NCBI GenBank assembly: GCA_034769895.1
Contig: CM068369.1
Location: forward strand, 150,201,574 to 150,265,573
Reading direction: 5' to 3'
Length of the DNA: 64,000 bases
Origin: Magicicada septendecula
Lineage: Eukaryota; Arthropoda; Insecta; Hemiptera; Cicadidae
In this document: positions 36,461 through 49,700 of the stretch, piece by piece
Numbering within the stretch: the stretch's first letter is position 1
Layout of the letters: each line of letters opens with the position of its first letter
Program-made: the position numbers and the translations under genes
Notes under the pieces: model-generated
Database searches by the model: none
What the model saw: the letters and a program-made list of their open reading frames with translations, nothing else
What the model was told of the DNA's origin: nothing

Positions 36461-38655
36461 TTGCACATAATGATAATGATGATGACGTTTAGACCGTACC
36501 CAAATGGACATCTTCAGCTGAGCGGGAACACAGATCTCAAACGCCAGCGTAGGACTAAAAGAAGAGACTGTCCTATACTACAAAGTGCCTCAACGAGACT
36601 TTGTTCGTACTCTTAAGCAGGCATTTGGGACCTCTGTTTCCGCTCCACTGAAAATGTCCGTTATGGGTGTTGTCAAAATGTCTGGGGTTAGACTAATTAT
36701 AGAGATATTGGACACCGCCTAACAGTCCAGCAAGTTTTAATAACATTTACGAAATGTTGCTTAAATAAGATATAAAATAATTGGTTAACGTAAGTGTAGT
36801 TGACACATGAGGAAATAAAAGTTTATTTCTATACTTACACGACATTAAACATAACAGAAAACTAATTTTAATTAGAATTTTCTGTAAGTCTATAAGAATT
36901 TTCTCATAACGTCTTCAACATTTTCCTGGACGTTTGCAAAGTTTATATTATTTTTTCTTCAATATACGTAGTTTATTTTTGACACATAATGCTTCCATTA
37001 ATAGTAAACACTTGGTTGTGCGTTTTCTAAAAGAAACATAAAGTAAAAGTTACTTCACTAAATAACTTAAATATACTTACTTTCTGTTATTATTCTAAAC
37101 TGTAACCTCAGAACATAATCAGGAATACAAAAATGTTTGTATTTCAAAACAAAATATGAACCTGAAAACAAACACTTACAATCACGTAAATACACGAGCT
37201 AGAATACGCAATATTATGCTTGAGTGCGTGGGTACAGGTTTTTATTCTTACTGAAAAAAGTACTCGAGGATGTGCTATATCCGGCGAAAAAATATTTATT
37301 GGCAGATAAAACATTAGTAAAAAAGAAATTTGACTATACGTGGTTTCCATAAGTTTGTAATATTCGGTCCCAACTGTCCATGTTGGCTTTCAACCCGAAT
37401 ACAAGTATATCGTGAATTTTAAACAAAACCAAATTTCATGACGTAAGATACAATTTCAATATATTCCTCCGTAGATTTTGTTGCACTGTAGCTGGCTCGT
37501 TGTTAATTACAAGTATGTAATCAGATTAATTAGATTGAGAGTTAATCAATAATATTATAATTATATACCTGCATTATCATAGTTTAGCATGTTGACGTTT
37601 CACTTACCGTAATGAAGTTTGTAATTAGTGAATCACTGTATTATTGTTTACCGAAAACAATGAAGCTATAATTGATGCTGTTGTTCCATTTCGAGACTAG
37701 GATTATTTAACGCCTTAAAGTATGACCAATGTATTTTAGTTTTATGTTGTGTATACAATATTGTGTGGTAATTTTCCTACGTTACCCATCAAATTTTGTA
37801 ATGTTTTCCCGCGTTTAATCTTTAAACCGTTTTATTCCAGTCTATGCACGAAGTTTGGTCTCCGTGGATTATACACCCTTATGCCAATTTCTCTAAAATA
37901 TTATATAATACTAGTAGACTAAAAATGAAGCGATATGGAAAGTTTACTAGTTACACTACTTCAAAGGATTTTGTCTTTGCAAAAAGTAGGAAGTAAAAGG
38001 AAGATCGAAATAAACTTTGGCTAGTGGGATACTATGATATACACTAGTGGCAACGTGTTTAACAAGTTTGACTAGTTACCATTAGTAACCTTTTCTACTA
38101 ATAGATGCAGGTGGAAGGTTAATAAAGAGGAGGTGAAGGCCTGCTGTAGGGATGTGGTATCATAAAGAGAGGACGAGGCACTAGTTTAATTGGGGGTTTT
38201 AACTGGTTATAATTAATTTAACAAGTCAACAAGAAAGACAATACATAAGCAAAAGACGAGAACTGTCATACGTTTGTTATCGAAGTTTTTACAGCATGAA
38301 ACAGATTGTACTATATACTACTACTAGTTTCCAAAACTATTTCACATAGACCAGAGGACGCTCATTGTAATATGGATGAAACATTATCGTTCAAGACATT
38401 TATGACACGGTCCATACCGAAAGAAGATCTTAAGAACTGAATAGTTTCCTAAACGTTTTAATTGTCACACGATATAATAAACTACGTTCTGCCGAAATAC
38501 TGCCTGTTTTATAACATTGAAAACATCACGAATTCTCCTAATGATAATGAGATGTATTTATAATATACACACACTTATTGTTTACTAGTGGTACCTATAA
38601 TCTCAATTTTTTATTGTAGTGTATTTATTGTTCATGGGCTAAAGGTACTATACAT
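36461..38655. other. Unassigned stretch
   Basis: About 250 bases after the LINE fragment (36.48-36.73 kb) have balanced composition but no recognisable frame. The rest is AT-rich with nothing assignable. Confidence 0.45.
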
Positions 38656-39058
38656 ATGATTTGCAACAAAGTTTTAATTACATCCTTAAAAACGACCGAA
38701 ACGGTCAACGACCATCGTCAGGTCATATACTCTTCACTTGCGGTCACAATATCGTAAAACAGATACTTTTTACAAAAGCCGCTATTAATTATATATATAT
38801 ATATATATATAATTTGCTGATAATATATAGAACGGAAGGTAAACATAAACACTCTGTAACAAAATCAGTTCTCGGGAAACTTTTTACAACAACGTACGTA
38901 TCACGTTCATTAATCATTTTCTACGAATTCGTTTCTGTAATTATTGGCTATTTTACGATATTGTGACCGCAAGTATGATGTGTATAACCCGACGATGGTC
39001 TATGACCAAATCGATCGTTTTTAAGAAAGTGAGTAATTAAAACTTTATTGCAAATCAT
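38656..39058. repeat. Second Penelope-like inverted repeat
   Basis: Inverted arms (38656-38762 and 38946-39058) flank a 183-bp spacer with a TA tract. Both arms share TTGCAA..AAAGTTTTAATTA, a CTTAAAAACGA block, a hairpin module, and CACAATATCGTAAAA. In the left arm (minus strand) the module is CTGACGA (38715-38721) with a TGGTC/GACC stem. In the right arm (+) it is CCGACGA with TGGTC/GACC followed by AAATCGATCG. Together they imply CTGACGA-stem-GAAAC-like, the same core as the inverted repeat at 19.2 kb but with unrelated flanking sequence, hence a different Penelope-like family. No coding region is present. Each copy has lost part of the core, so activity is unlikely. Confidence 0.55.
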
Positions 39059-39089
39059 GAACTGAACTTGAAACTGTTTAAGAACACAT

Positions 39090-39290
39090 CTAGAAAAACA
39101 ATTAATTTGGTATGGGCACGTGCAGGGAATGGGGGAGGAGAGGTTGCCAAAGAGAGTGATGAAATGGATACCACAGGAAAACAGAAAAAGGGGAAGCCCA
39201 AAAGTAGCATGGATACAGGGTGTAAGGAGATCAATGAGTATACGAGGTTTAACCGAAGAAAACTGCAACGACAGGAGATATTGACAATTA
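39090..39290 (+). mobile_element. LINE 3'-terminal fragment beside the inverted repeat
   Basis: The + strand reads LIWYGHVQGMGEERLPKRVM, then KRGSPKVAWIQGVRRSMSIR and GLTEE. This is the W.GHV.RM, LPK.V and R.RGRPK..W C-terminus of an endonuclease-RT LINE. Its 5' edge lies about 30 bases from the arm of the Penelope-like repeat, and a TA microsatellite follows at 39326-39353. Confidence 0.82.
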
Positions 39291-39325
39291 GGCATCGGAC
39301 AACACCGCAGGACGTTTTAACCCGA

Positions 39326-39353
<28 letters not shown>
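39326..39353. repeat. (TA)n microsatellite
   Basis: About 14 uninterrupted TA units. A similar tract (38786-38812) sits in the spacer of the inverted repeat. Confidence 0.95.
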
Positions 39354-39356
<3 letters not shown>

Positions 39357-40039
39357 ACAATACATATATTTGCATATTTTCCCAGGCGGTATGTTTTGTA
39401 TTGTAATTAGTATAAATAGAATAAGGAACAGTTTTATACAATTTGTGCAGGAATTGAAAATATCTAACCTGTCGAGAGGGACACCTGCTGTGGTAGCGTA
39501 AGTTACAGCGTGTGTGTGAGTACGCTACGACATGAAAATATGGGGTGGTGCAAACGACTTATTGTTTCGTCTGTAATCATGTCTTAACAGGATTATAATA
39601 AACTAATGATTTGTGTTAAACCTGTAAGCAAAGACTTACGCCAATTATAAAAACACCATTGCATTAAGGAATTCTTAACTAACGCAGTGATATATAAAAT
39701 GATGCAGAAATTTTCAATATTAAAGACCCTAAGTAATTAATGTTAATTACGGGTGTTATTAAAGAGTAATTAACATGTGTGTTATATGTGAGTGAACAGA
39801 AAAAAATTACGAAACCAATGATGTCGCGCATGCTACAAGTGTGTTTACGAAATCGCTAAAATGTACAAAAAAGTGATTCGTAATTAAAAGGACGCTTTGC
39901 ATGAAAGTTACAATTTCTAACATGTCAAGAGCAATCCTGGACATGTCAGATTGAGTCCAGTGTAAATACGACCGACAATTTTGGGGCATTCTCAGACTCA
40001 AGAAATCTACAGACGACGTTACGCTGCCCGTTGCGGATC

Positions 40040-40114
<75 letters not shown>

Positions 40115-40222
40115 CAACACTCACACAAGACGTATGTAGGAACTCAGAAGCAACAACAACCCATAGAGTCATCATCATCATCATCATCATCATCATAAAA
40201 TTTTCAGGATTCAGGGCGCGCG

Positions 40223-40260
<38 letters not shown>

Positions 40261-42684
40261 ACGGTAACGGCAGTATATGCAGGTGATGACTAAATATTTA
40301 TAATTTTGTTGTGAAAAGAACTTTCAGAAAGACAATTTTACATGTACAGTAAGACTTAAGAATTTTAAATGTAAATAATAGTTAAAGTCAAGTTTATAAC
40401 TTTATAAGAAAATTTCAAAGTTACTTATAAAGTTACTTTTGTTTATATGTTAAAAATTTGGGTGTGTCAATAGAGTTAAATAATAGTTTGAAAGTAAATG
40501 TAATTAGTTTATTTTCTCTATAGAAACTAGCAATTTTATGCTTAAGTTTAATATTATTTTTGTTTCTTTTTAAATGAGTTGCTATTAGCATTTAAAGATT
40601 GAATCAAAGACAGACACACACACAAAAATTAAAGAATTTAGATGACTTATTTAACATGTCTGTTTAGTTAATAAGAGTATATGATTGTTTAGTTTTTAGA
40701 TGTTATGAACAGCCTAATATGTGTGAAACTTAAAAAAGTGGGTATTTGATCTATATAATGTTTGAATTTTTTAATATTGGAATATTTTTCTATTAATGAA
40801 TAAAGCTTAGGATGATTATTTTTAAATGGTTTTAAATAATTGTTTCATGTCAACAACGTCTCACGCTTCTTTAAAATGTATTTAATTATTGTGCAACTAC
40901 ATATACTTGATGCAACGAGAAACAAAAATCCTGCGACCTGGCCGGTGTACTACACTTAATAGTTGCGTTGAGTACATGGTTCTGTATTTGTGTGAATTTA
41001 TAAAATAATCGTAACGTTCCAATATATATATATTGCAAATTATACGTATGGTACATTTAGACTATGAACAATAAATACACTACAATAGAAAATTGAGAAT
41101 TTTCCTAGCAACAGCATTTTGTAATTGTTTTCCATTTAATTTCCCGATTAAAACAAAATTGTTTTTCCATATAAACCAAAGTTGTTTAGATTCCACAATA
41201 TATTGTTTAGTGTTCAAATTTTCTGTAGTATTTAACAGATTTTGTTAAAAGTTTACAATGAATTTACAAATTTGTCAGATTCAACGATGAACGCATTGTC
41301 CTCTGACACACGAACTTTACCTAGCACTTGACATTACCAACTGAAGTAGCTAAAGATTGTTCAACGAAAAAATTTGTTAGCTTATTCACTGTACATTTTA
41401 CGAAAAATGTCTACATTTTTAAATTTATGTGTTTTATGTGTTTCATATATGTCTTTTAAGATAGTAAACACAAAGAAGTTTTGATTGTAGTCAAAAGACT
41501 GGTAATAAATTAGAGTGATCTACACCATAATTAGATGAAAGCTTTTCTGGGTAAGCGACTATGTGCATAATGCGATTATCTACAGGTATACTTTGTTTCC
41601 TGAATAACATGAATATTAATAGAGAAATGTGTATAAACGACAATTAAATTCTGGCGATTTTACACCAGATCCATATAGAGTGTGTTTGTTTATAATAAAT
41701 TAACAAGAAATGTTACCTACTGTGAAGTACTGTCAAGCTCTAATAGCCAAAAACTAAAATATACAACTGTCAATTTACGATATCTATTAAGTTTAAGAAA
41801 TATTTATATTATCATTTATATTGCACCGCTACATTTTTGCATATTTTCCCAGGGTAATTTATTTGTGTGTGTGTGTAAAATAATAAAGATAAAAATTTGT
41901 CAACAGTTTTAAATGGTGTATACGGGAACAAAAAAGACTTGGACAATTCATAATCTGTTTTTAAACACCTGTTAACCTACAATTGTTAACTTACGTTACT
42001 GAGGGTTGGCGAACTCTCTCTCAGTGTGTGTGTGTGTGTGTGTGTGTGGTCTGTAACATGATTATCCAAGCCAGGAAATCTATGTTTCTGTGCATAGTAT
42101 ACTTAACTTATGGTAGTGAGCTCCAGTGCAGACACTCATAAAATACAAATAATTAAATATGTTTATTTAATAAAAATTCGCACACTGACAACACAAACAG
42201 CAAAGTGAATTGTGTCATTTTAAAACGTGTAAAATGAGTCGTTTGTGGTTACAATTTGAAGCTGAATGGTAAAATTATATCCGAACTATAAACAAATTAA
42301 TTAATTTCTCAGCTAATTAATATACGACGAGCATTTAATTAGATTTTAAACAAAGACAAAATTATCACAAACTTTATAATTCTATTACTTCGCATATGGA
42401 CACTAACTATGAGTATGAAAATACGAAAAAGTGATGTGTTGAAAACCGACGCGCGGTAAAAAATTAACAGGTCTGTGAAGGCTTGGTAAGCACTCTTCGA
42501 CCTGTCAGAGTGCCTTGAGTATAAACCTCCGGATGATTCTGAATGACCAAACAGACGCTAATAATTTGCTCACGGGGACACTATGTCAGTTCGTTCAGCG
42601 ACGTAAACACATCATCATCAGAATGTAAACAGAACATACTACAATAATTTACAAAGGAACATCAGGACTATTATCAAAACCACG
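39354..42684. other. AT-rich stretch with microsatellites, no gene seen
   Basis: Apart from the microsatellite cluster at 40.04-40.26 kb and a TG tract at 42024-42048, nothing was recognised. Cys/Val and His/Thr frames here are products of the CA repeats. Confidence 0.5.
40041..40261. repeat. Microsatellite cluster (CA)n, (CAT)n, (CG)n(CA)n
   Basis: Three simple tracts lie within 220 bases: CA (40041-40113), CAT (40169-40196) and CGCGCG followed by CA (40216-40261). Confidence 0.95.
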
Positions 42685-42760
42685 CAGTGGCGTAGCTAGG
42701 CTTTTTGGCGCCCGGGGCAAGGAGATTGTCGGCCGCCTCACCTCCATAATTAAAGGGCGA
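42685..42760 (+). mobile_element. Isolated hAT-like transposon terminus
   Basis: CAGTGGCGTAGCTAGG followed by GGCGCCCGGGGCAAGG is a widespread DNA-transposon end motif of the hAT CAGTGGCG type. It is a GC-rich island in AT-rich DNA. No partner ending CCTAGCTACGCCACTG was seen downstream, so only one end remains or the other end has decayed. Confidence 0.55.
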
Positions 42761-45700
42761 CAAAAGAGCAACAATTAATGCTCATCCAGTAAACAAAGTA
42801 CTTAAATAATGCAAATGTGTAGATTTTTTAACAAAAGCACGTCCAGCAAACGTCTTAACAATATTTGTTAAGTCAAAATTAAGAAATTACATATTATAAT
42901 ATTATTACTATTCAGTTTGTATACATTTATTATTAATAAATATACATTATAAAGAACGTAGTAATATACAAAATTTATAACGTAAAAGTGTTATAATAAA
43001 CAACGCATCGTCAAAACAATATCCTAAACAACATAAATTTAAACAAAGAATTACTTTAAAAGTAATAAAATAAGTCTTACCATTGCAGATTAATGGTTCC
43101 GTATTGTGTTAATAAACACTAATATTTATTTCTAATAGTTAATAAATATTTAAAATGACACATTTTAAAATGAAACACAGTTTTGCAAAAATACTGGTGA
43201 TGGACATCATATAAATTAGGTTACCTCTATGAAACGCGTACAGCTACCGTGACTAATTTTTTTACTAGCAAATAGTAAAGTACTCGATAGTTTAACAATA
43301 GGTGTAACAAATTAGGAATTATAAAGGATTATTCGGGGAAATGTAGATAATTCCTAGACCGAGACGTGGATTCTGAGAATTGCGGAGGAGGAAGCTTTTA
43401 ACCAGTCAAAGAAGATGTTTGAAACGTAAGGGAATGGCAAAATTAGATGTTTAGAGCAAGTAGGGTATCTGGCAAACTAATAGTAAGAGAGGTTAGTAAA
43501 TTGTTGGGATGTGGGAGAAATTTGTGTTTAATTTAGAAAAATATTGCGTATAAGAAATAAAAATAGTAGCAACGGGAATAGACTAATGGAATGGCAATGG
43601 GGTGGTTGGAAAACAGAACTATTTAGTAGAAGAGAATAAAAAAATTCATCACATTAGATAATCACGTTTAGAAAGTCAACTCATAAAGTAATACTTTAAA
43701 TAGTCACATTGAACAGATACACATAAAATGCCGTACTTAAAATCACAGTTTTACAGTTAGGAAGTCCGGTTTTCCTCAAGTCATATAGTCAACACTCAAT
43801 TTTATCTGAAGTCATACAGTTTTACTCAAAAGTCACAAAGTGAATTTCAGATTACGTAGTTACTTATAGTCTCAATTACTTGATAAATTGTTTAATTGCT
43901 AATACCGTGAATGTGTAGTAAAAAAATGTAGTGAATTTATGGAGTTATAGATTTAGAAATCACCGCCAAGGTACACCATTCGTGGGAATTATGACTAACG
44001 AAGAGAGTGAACACTCATATTAACTAATTAAGGGTATCTTCAGTTATTTATTGTTAAGAACGTTATTATGTGAAAGTCATTGTCCGATTTGATGGTACCC
44101 AAGATTGAGAATCTCTTCTCTCCTTAAAAGGTTTGAATTTATCACAAATCAGAGTTAATAAGAGTGTATTTTAGACCATTGTAATTATTTAGCAATAGTT
44201 ATTAAAAACACACGAGTATATATACAAATGTTTATTATTATTATGTAAATCATTGTTAATATTCGTGTCTATAAATTTTTAATATAATTTGTTAATCAGT
44301 AATATTAACTGTTACTTTATGTTATCAGAGGATTTTTGTAAATTTTGCAGTAATATTATAACAAGAATAAATTTCCTTGACTGGTGCTCATAAAAAATGT
44401 TATCATTTTTCAATATTACCAGTTTTTTATTCCCCTCGAAATATGAAAAAGTTTTGCTTGTGGACACAAATAAGAAACCTTTAACAAAATAACACTATAC
44501 GTAATCGTTCAAAAGAAGTTAAAATTGTTTTTACACCCGATTACAGGTAGCTACTCTCATTGTGGTGACATTGTCAGGCGTTTTTAGACAATCGTATTTA
44601 CAGTTAGTACAGAGTACAGAAATGAATACACATGAGTACACATCAATCCACACGAGAACACATACCAAATGAGTGTCTGAGTCATACTTAGAATTTTCCG
44701 GTCAGGTTAGATTTCATGTCAATATTATTGCACCAATAAAACAGGTATTTAATTTATTAAACGTAGTCAAATTGAAACTTCAAATTTTAATAAATTTAAG
44801 GTTCACTCGCTTCTTTCGGCACTGTGTTACGATCAAGCCCGTAGCTGCTAACACGTGTAAATATGTTGGGCTACCGATTCAGACTCTTGATTCACAAAGG
44901 GTCCAGAAACAGACAATGTAAATAATGAACTTACATTCAAAGCAAATATTCAATATCCTTTCGTTTTACTAAGGGGCAAATATGTGAGAGAAGCCTACAA
45001 AGAGGTGATCAATAAGCGCTATTCAGACGCGAACACACTTGGAGCGGAAGGAAATGACGCGAAATCAAATATCGTTGAGAGAGAAGAAAGAAGAATTTAT
45101 TTTCTGTTCACCACACCGTATATACGCCAGATTTATAACCTATCAAAGACGCTGTATATAAAAATGTGTGTGTGTGTGTGCGTGTGTGCGTGTGTGCCAG
45201 CGCGCGCGCGTGATGTTAGTTTACAAGTGTGTAAACTATTGAATTCAGTTATAATAATCCTTTTCCAAAGTAATCGTTTTCAAACTGTATAACCGTGTAT
45301 CTTTATTGTTACAAATCTAAGTTCGCATTTTTCAGGATAGGAGCACCGTGTCTTTATTCATGGCAATACGTCTTCCTTTAGGACGATGCAAAACTCCTTT
45401 AGGTTAGCAAAACTCCTCGCATTTTGGTAGTCTAATAAAAATTTACAAATTTTAAAGAAGTTTATTTATAAATCCTAGAGATAGTTACAAGTCTCAATAG
45501 TTTAGATGATCTGACTAATATAATAGCCTATATAGGTGACAAACAAAGTTCTTGTTATTGATAAATGCGAATTTCCAGAAGATGCTGAAGGTATTAAATA
45601 TCTCAATTTCTTAAAAAAAAAAGTATATATTGGTGTACACTATAGTTTTATAGAAACATACATTTTATTTCTATAGTCCATAATACAAGTATATTGCCTT

Positions 45701-46324
45701 GAAAACATTTTTCTAATCATATTGGTGGCGATTACCTTACTTATGATAAACATTGTGACAAAGATTATTTGAAATACAAAATCGCAATAAGTGTGTAACA
45801 CATTACACAGTTAACGTTTTCGTTTGGTCGTATTCCCTACACACGAGGTCACTTATGAATATTATGAGCAAATAATTACCGTAATAACTTCCGTATTCTT
45901 AAAAAAATTACTTAATTTGAATTACCTTACTGATAATGGGACGATTACATGATTTTAGGGTAAGTCTGGCAAACGTATTCTGACTGTATTTACAACTTTA
46001 TTAAGTCTTAGTTTTCGCAAAATATTAAAGTTTATGCAGATATCATATATATTAAAGAAATTATTTTTTCTATTATCTACACTCTTTTGTAATCACTTTT
46101 GTAATCACAATGTATATAAAAATCTAACGGTTATCGTGAGTACACGAATTTAGCATTAAATTTTTTTACTAAAAATGCTGAATGAAGACAAATGTAAATT
46201 ACGTATATTAGTGATTTAAATTTAGAAATACGTAGAGTACTCTAAAAAACTGTACGTATTGATGAGCTACTTTTTTAATTTTGATATTTAGGCCTATATT
46301 TAGTGTTATAACTATATTTGCTAT
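42761..46324. other. AT-rich stretch without recognisable gene
   Basis: No frame with family motifs was found. A TG/CG tract with Z-DNA potential lies at 45164-45212, and TAGGCCTA at 46289-46296 lies just before the LTR. Confidence 0.5.
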
Positions 46325-46769
46325 TGCTACGACATTTACGTAAAGCTCTCGAAAATTCTACACGTTTCTCGTCTAGCTCAGCGACTGTATCATAGTCATG
46401 TACTAACGTAGCCTCCAGCTGTTGTAACAACGCAAATTATAGCTGCACGCCGTCAGGAATATGGAACATTATTCTGGAAACTTTGAGTAGTCTATATCAG
46501 CAACAGTGGCTGGCTTATTAAGTCAGTTCAAGTGCGCATCGAAGTATTGTGGCGAAGTGATACTTGTGTTAATTAGAGCGGAAGAGTAATAAAATGAGAT
46601 TGATTACTATGTATGGACAAATTTAACTTGAATTACTGTATGAGAGTACCTATCTTGTTGATTTCAAATTGTTATTTGTGACTAATTAAAGCTGGTAATT
46701 AGTGATTTCATCGGTGTCTGTATTTTGTTTCCAATGTACAATACGACTGTACGTGAGACTGTTGTAACG
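46325..46769 (+). mobile_element. Diverged solo LTR, same family
   Basis: It starts TGCTACG and ends GTTGTAACG, bracketed by CTAT (46321-46324 and 46770-46773). The match extends to GCTAT if the last G is counted as target. The 3' half aligns with the other LTRs: ATCTTGTTGATT, AAAGCTGGTAATTAGTG and TCGGTGTCTGTATTTTGTTTC. The 5' half keeps GGAACATTATTCTGGA. It is shorter and more diverged than the copies at 14.8 and 57.5 kb, so it is older or of a sister subfamily. No internal retrotransposon sequence adjoins it. Confidence 0.8.
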
Positions 46770-46773
46770 CTAT

Positions 46774-49700
46774 CAAAATTTAATTCGGTAAATCATTACA
46801 TATTTGTTATCGTTTACTGAAAACATTCAATATTAGCTTATAGTCTGATGGATAATGCAATCAACTAAAGTAAATCTGTATATTTCATTACTTGAAATGA
46901 TTATCATAGAATTTTATAGTTCAACGAATCCGATACAATTAGATGTAAGTTAATCTCTCAAAATGATAACCTACACAAGCAATTACGGTTAAACTGGTTG
47001 TGCTGAGTATAATGAATCTTTTGGTAGGTAATCCTATTTGTGTAGTAGTGAAGTAGAGTAAGCTACTGCTACGCTTTTCTTAGAAAATCACAAAATTTTA
47101 CCTGAAGTCTACTAAGAATAAAAGAGAGTAGGCGTATTACAGATTATTATTTTTGAAAATGTCAATTCCACTACTACACCTCTCTTGTACTAAGAAAAAA
47201 GTGGCTAGTAAAGCGTGTAAATGATCATCTTCAACATCTGTAAATGAGGAGGTACAAAAAAAAATTGCATGTAAGCTGATGTACTATGAAATCTAGAAAC
47301 TCATTTCATTCACGCGCGAGCGAGCGCGTGTGTGTGAGGGTTTGTCCGTTTTAAGAAATGATACTAACTCAATTCGGAATAAATGAATCTTAAAAGTACT
47401 ACGAGACGACACATTCTGTATCATCGTCAACGCCATGAAAATTATCCTACAGAAGACTGTAACCTTTTTGGTGGAGGCATTTACGTTACTAATATCGTCA
47501 ATGTGTATAATAGAACTGGCGTAAGAATAAGGAGTATTAAAAACATTTCACTGCTCTATTATTATTTTTTATCCCAAATGACTCGCTTATTTGTTTTTGC
47601 TTCCTTCTGTTTCCTTATTCTACACATATAACGTATATGAAGAAGAAATAGGTAAACACAAAGATGTGTGTACCAAATGCTAGGCCTGGCCAGTTAATAA
47701 GTATTCCTGCTTAATTTAAACGGCCAGGCACTGTATCCATAATAGGCAATAAGTTATTATGAATTTCAATTGCTGGGACCATAACTTCGCCTATTCAATT
47801 CTAGTCCCAACTTTGTATAATTGTCCAACATATTGTTCAGTCTATTATTATGTTTAATTGGTTGGCTCAAAGGTGACTATTCCGAACAGTACTGTTAGCT
47901 GTATAATTATTGTATCCCAGTGGTTTATTGTTAAAGTAACGTTTAGTGTGGGATCCCAAAGTACGTTTCAGAAACCTAGCAGAACAATGAGGTATAAATT
48001 CATCTCCACTTCTATTAGTGGTTCGTTGTGCTCTACATTTATCAGTTGACAACCCTCATATATATTTTTCCAGTTTAGGCCTACTTTGATAGTTAACATA
48101 CTCTTTACTGCGTAAGATACTGAAATTTTAGAATTTGCCATTAACTTTTCTTGTAAACAAGTTGCACAAATTTTAAATATTTCTAATTTTATTTTTAATA
48201 TTAATATTCATAATTATATTTTTTATATTGAAATATTTAAGAATTATTGTAGTAAATAATATTCAAGGTAAGACAAATATTCATATAAGAAGAACCATAC
48301 ATAGTAGACAATCAATTATTAGTCATTCCAAATAATAGTTTATGCAAAATTTCTTGAAAGCAAAATAATATGTCTCCATCCTACTGTGTTATTGTTACAA
48401 GAAGCAATTTTCTCTTTTTCTTTTGTAGGCTGGTCTTTTTTCTGCCTCCAGATATTCGACTGTCACTTCAATTATTAATCCTTCAAAGTAATTTGCTGAA
48501 TCAAATAGAACCCAATCAAATATAACTGTATCTAAATAAATATCGATGGCTTTACTTATTTGTTTTGCTTTAATGGTTTTTGTACTTACTGTGCTGGTAA
48601 ACATCACAACATAAAATAACAGTCACGTACTGTGATTACTAATGAAAACAGCTCAAAGAGAGTACAGTAAGTACTGACAAATTTATCTGATTTATAATCT
48701 GGTTTAAAATATTTTAAACATTTAAAAATAATAGTGATAGAGGCCTGCAATCTATACAAAATCTCTGGGTAATCTTATCAGAAACAAAAATACAATTATT
48801 TATGGGCCTACCAACAGTAATTTGTAGATGTTCTTGGAAAAACAATTCTTCTAAATTGTTTCCAACTTAATAGACAATTGGACGTCTCAAGTCATATAGG
48901 CCTATTATTTAATCTTCAGACCAATTACATACTCATAGCGAGGCATCACTATAAACGTAAACACGACGTCTAGAGAGTGTAAGGACAAGGACGCATTCAT
49001 TCTGTTAAAATAACATTAGCTGCAATGACCGCACTACGCGACACATTGTTGTACGAATGAATTGCAACAGTCTTTGCTGTTGGTTCATGGATGTCATATA
49101 AAGTAATCTTTGTTTGTAACTCCGATCTAGTCTTATTAATTGTACGTTTTATGACACTATATTTTAAATTAAGAGTATTCAAGCGTGTATTAGATATTTA
49201 AGTGAATTAAAACATTCTGAATTAAATTACATAATAAGATAATTAAATAAAACTCAAGATATGTTCTTATTATTACAAAAATTGATGTTTCCACGTACAT
49301 GCTTTGATGCAAAAATTAAAATTCATCTCTATCACATGAAACTAATGAATATTAATAATATTTCAGTCCTTCAGAAGCCACTTTAAGCGTTGTTCATAGA
49401 CGGGATTTACAACAGTAAGGGAACACTGCGCCAATACTGGACCATTACCTCCTGCCGTCAATAAAATGGACTTAGTTTGGATGGATTCAGATTTTCTTAC
49501 ATTCTATTAGACATAAAGTTGATTACTGTTGCAGCCAAGAGCATTTATAAACTTATAAAGCAATAAATTTCTTCAATTACGTTGTATTTATTATAAATTT
49601 GTGATTTAGAAAAATTATTATTGAAAAAAATGTTTATCGTATTGAAGCCTACATTGAAGCCAGTTTCGTAAGAAATATGTAGTGAGTTATATTATACTCA

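Noticed and set aside
39807..40259. Cys/Val-rich and Met-rich frame of 150 residues
   Set aside because: It is made of CA, CAT and CG microsatellites; no domain remains once these are removed.
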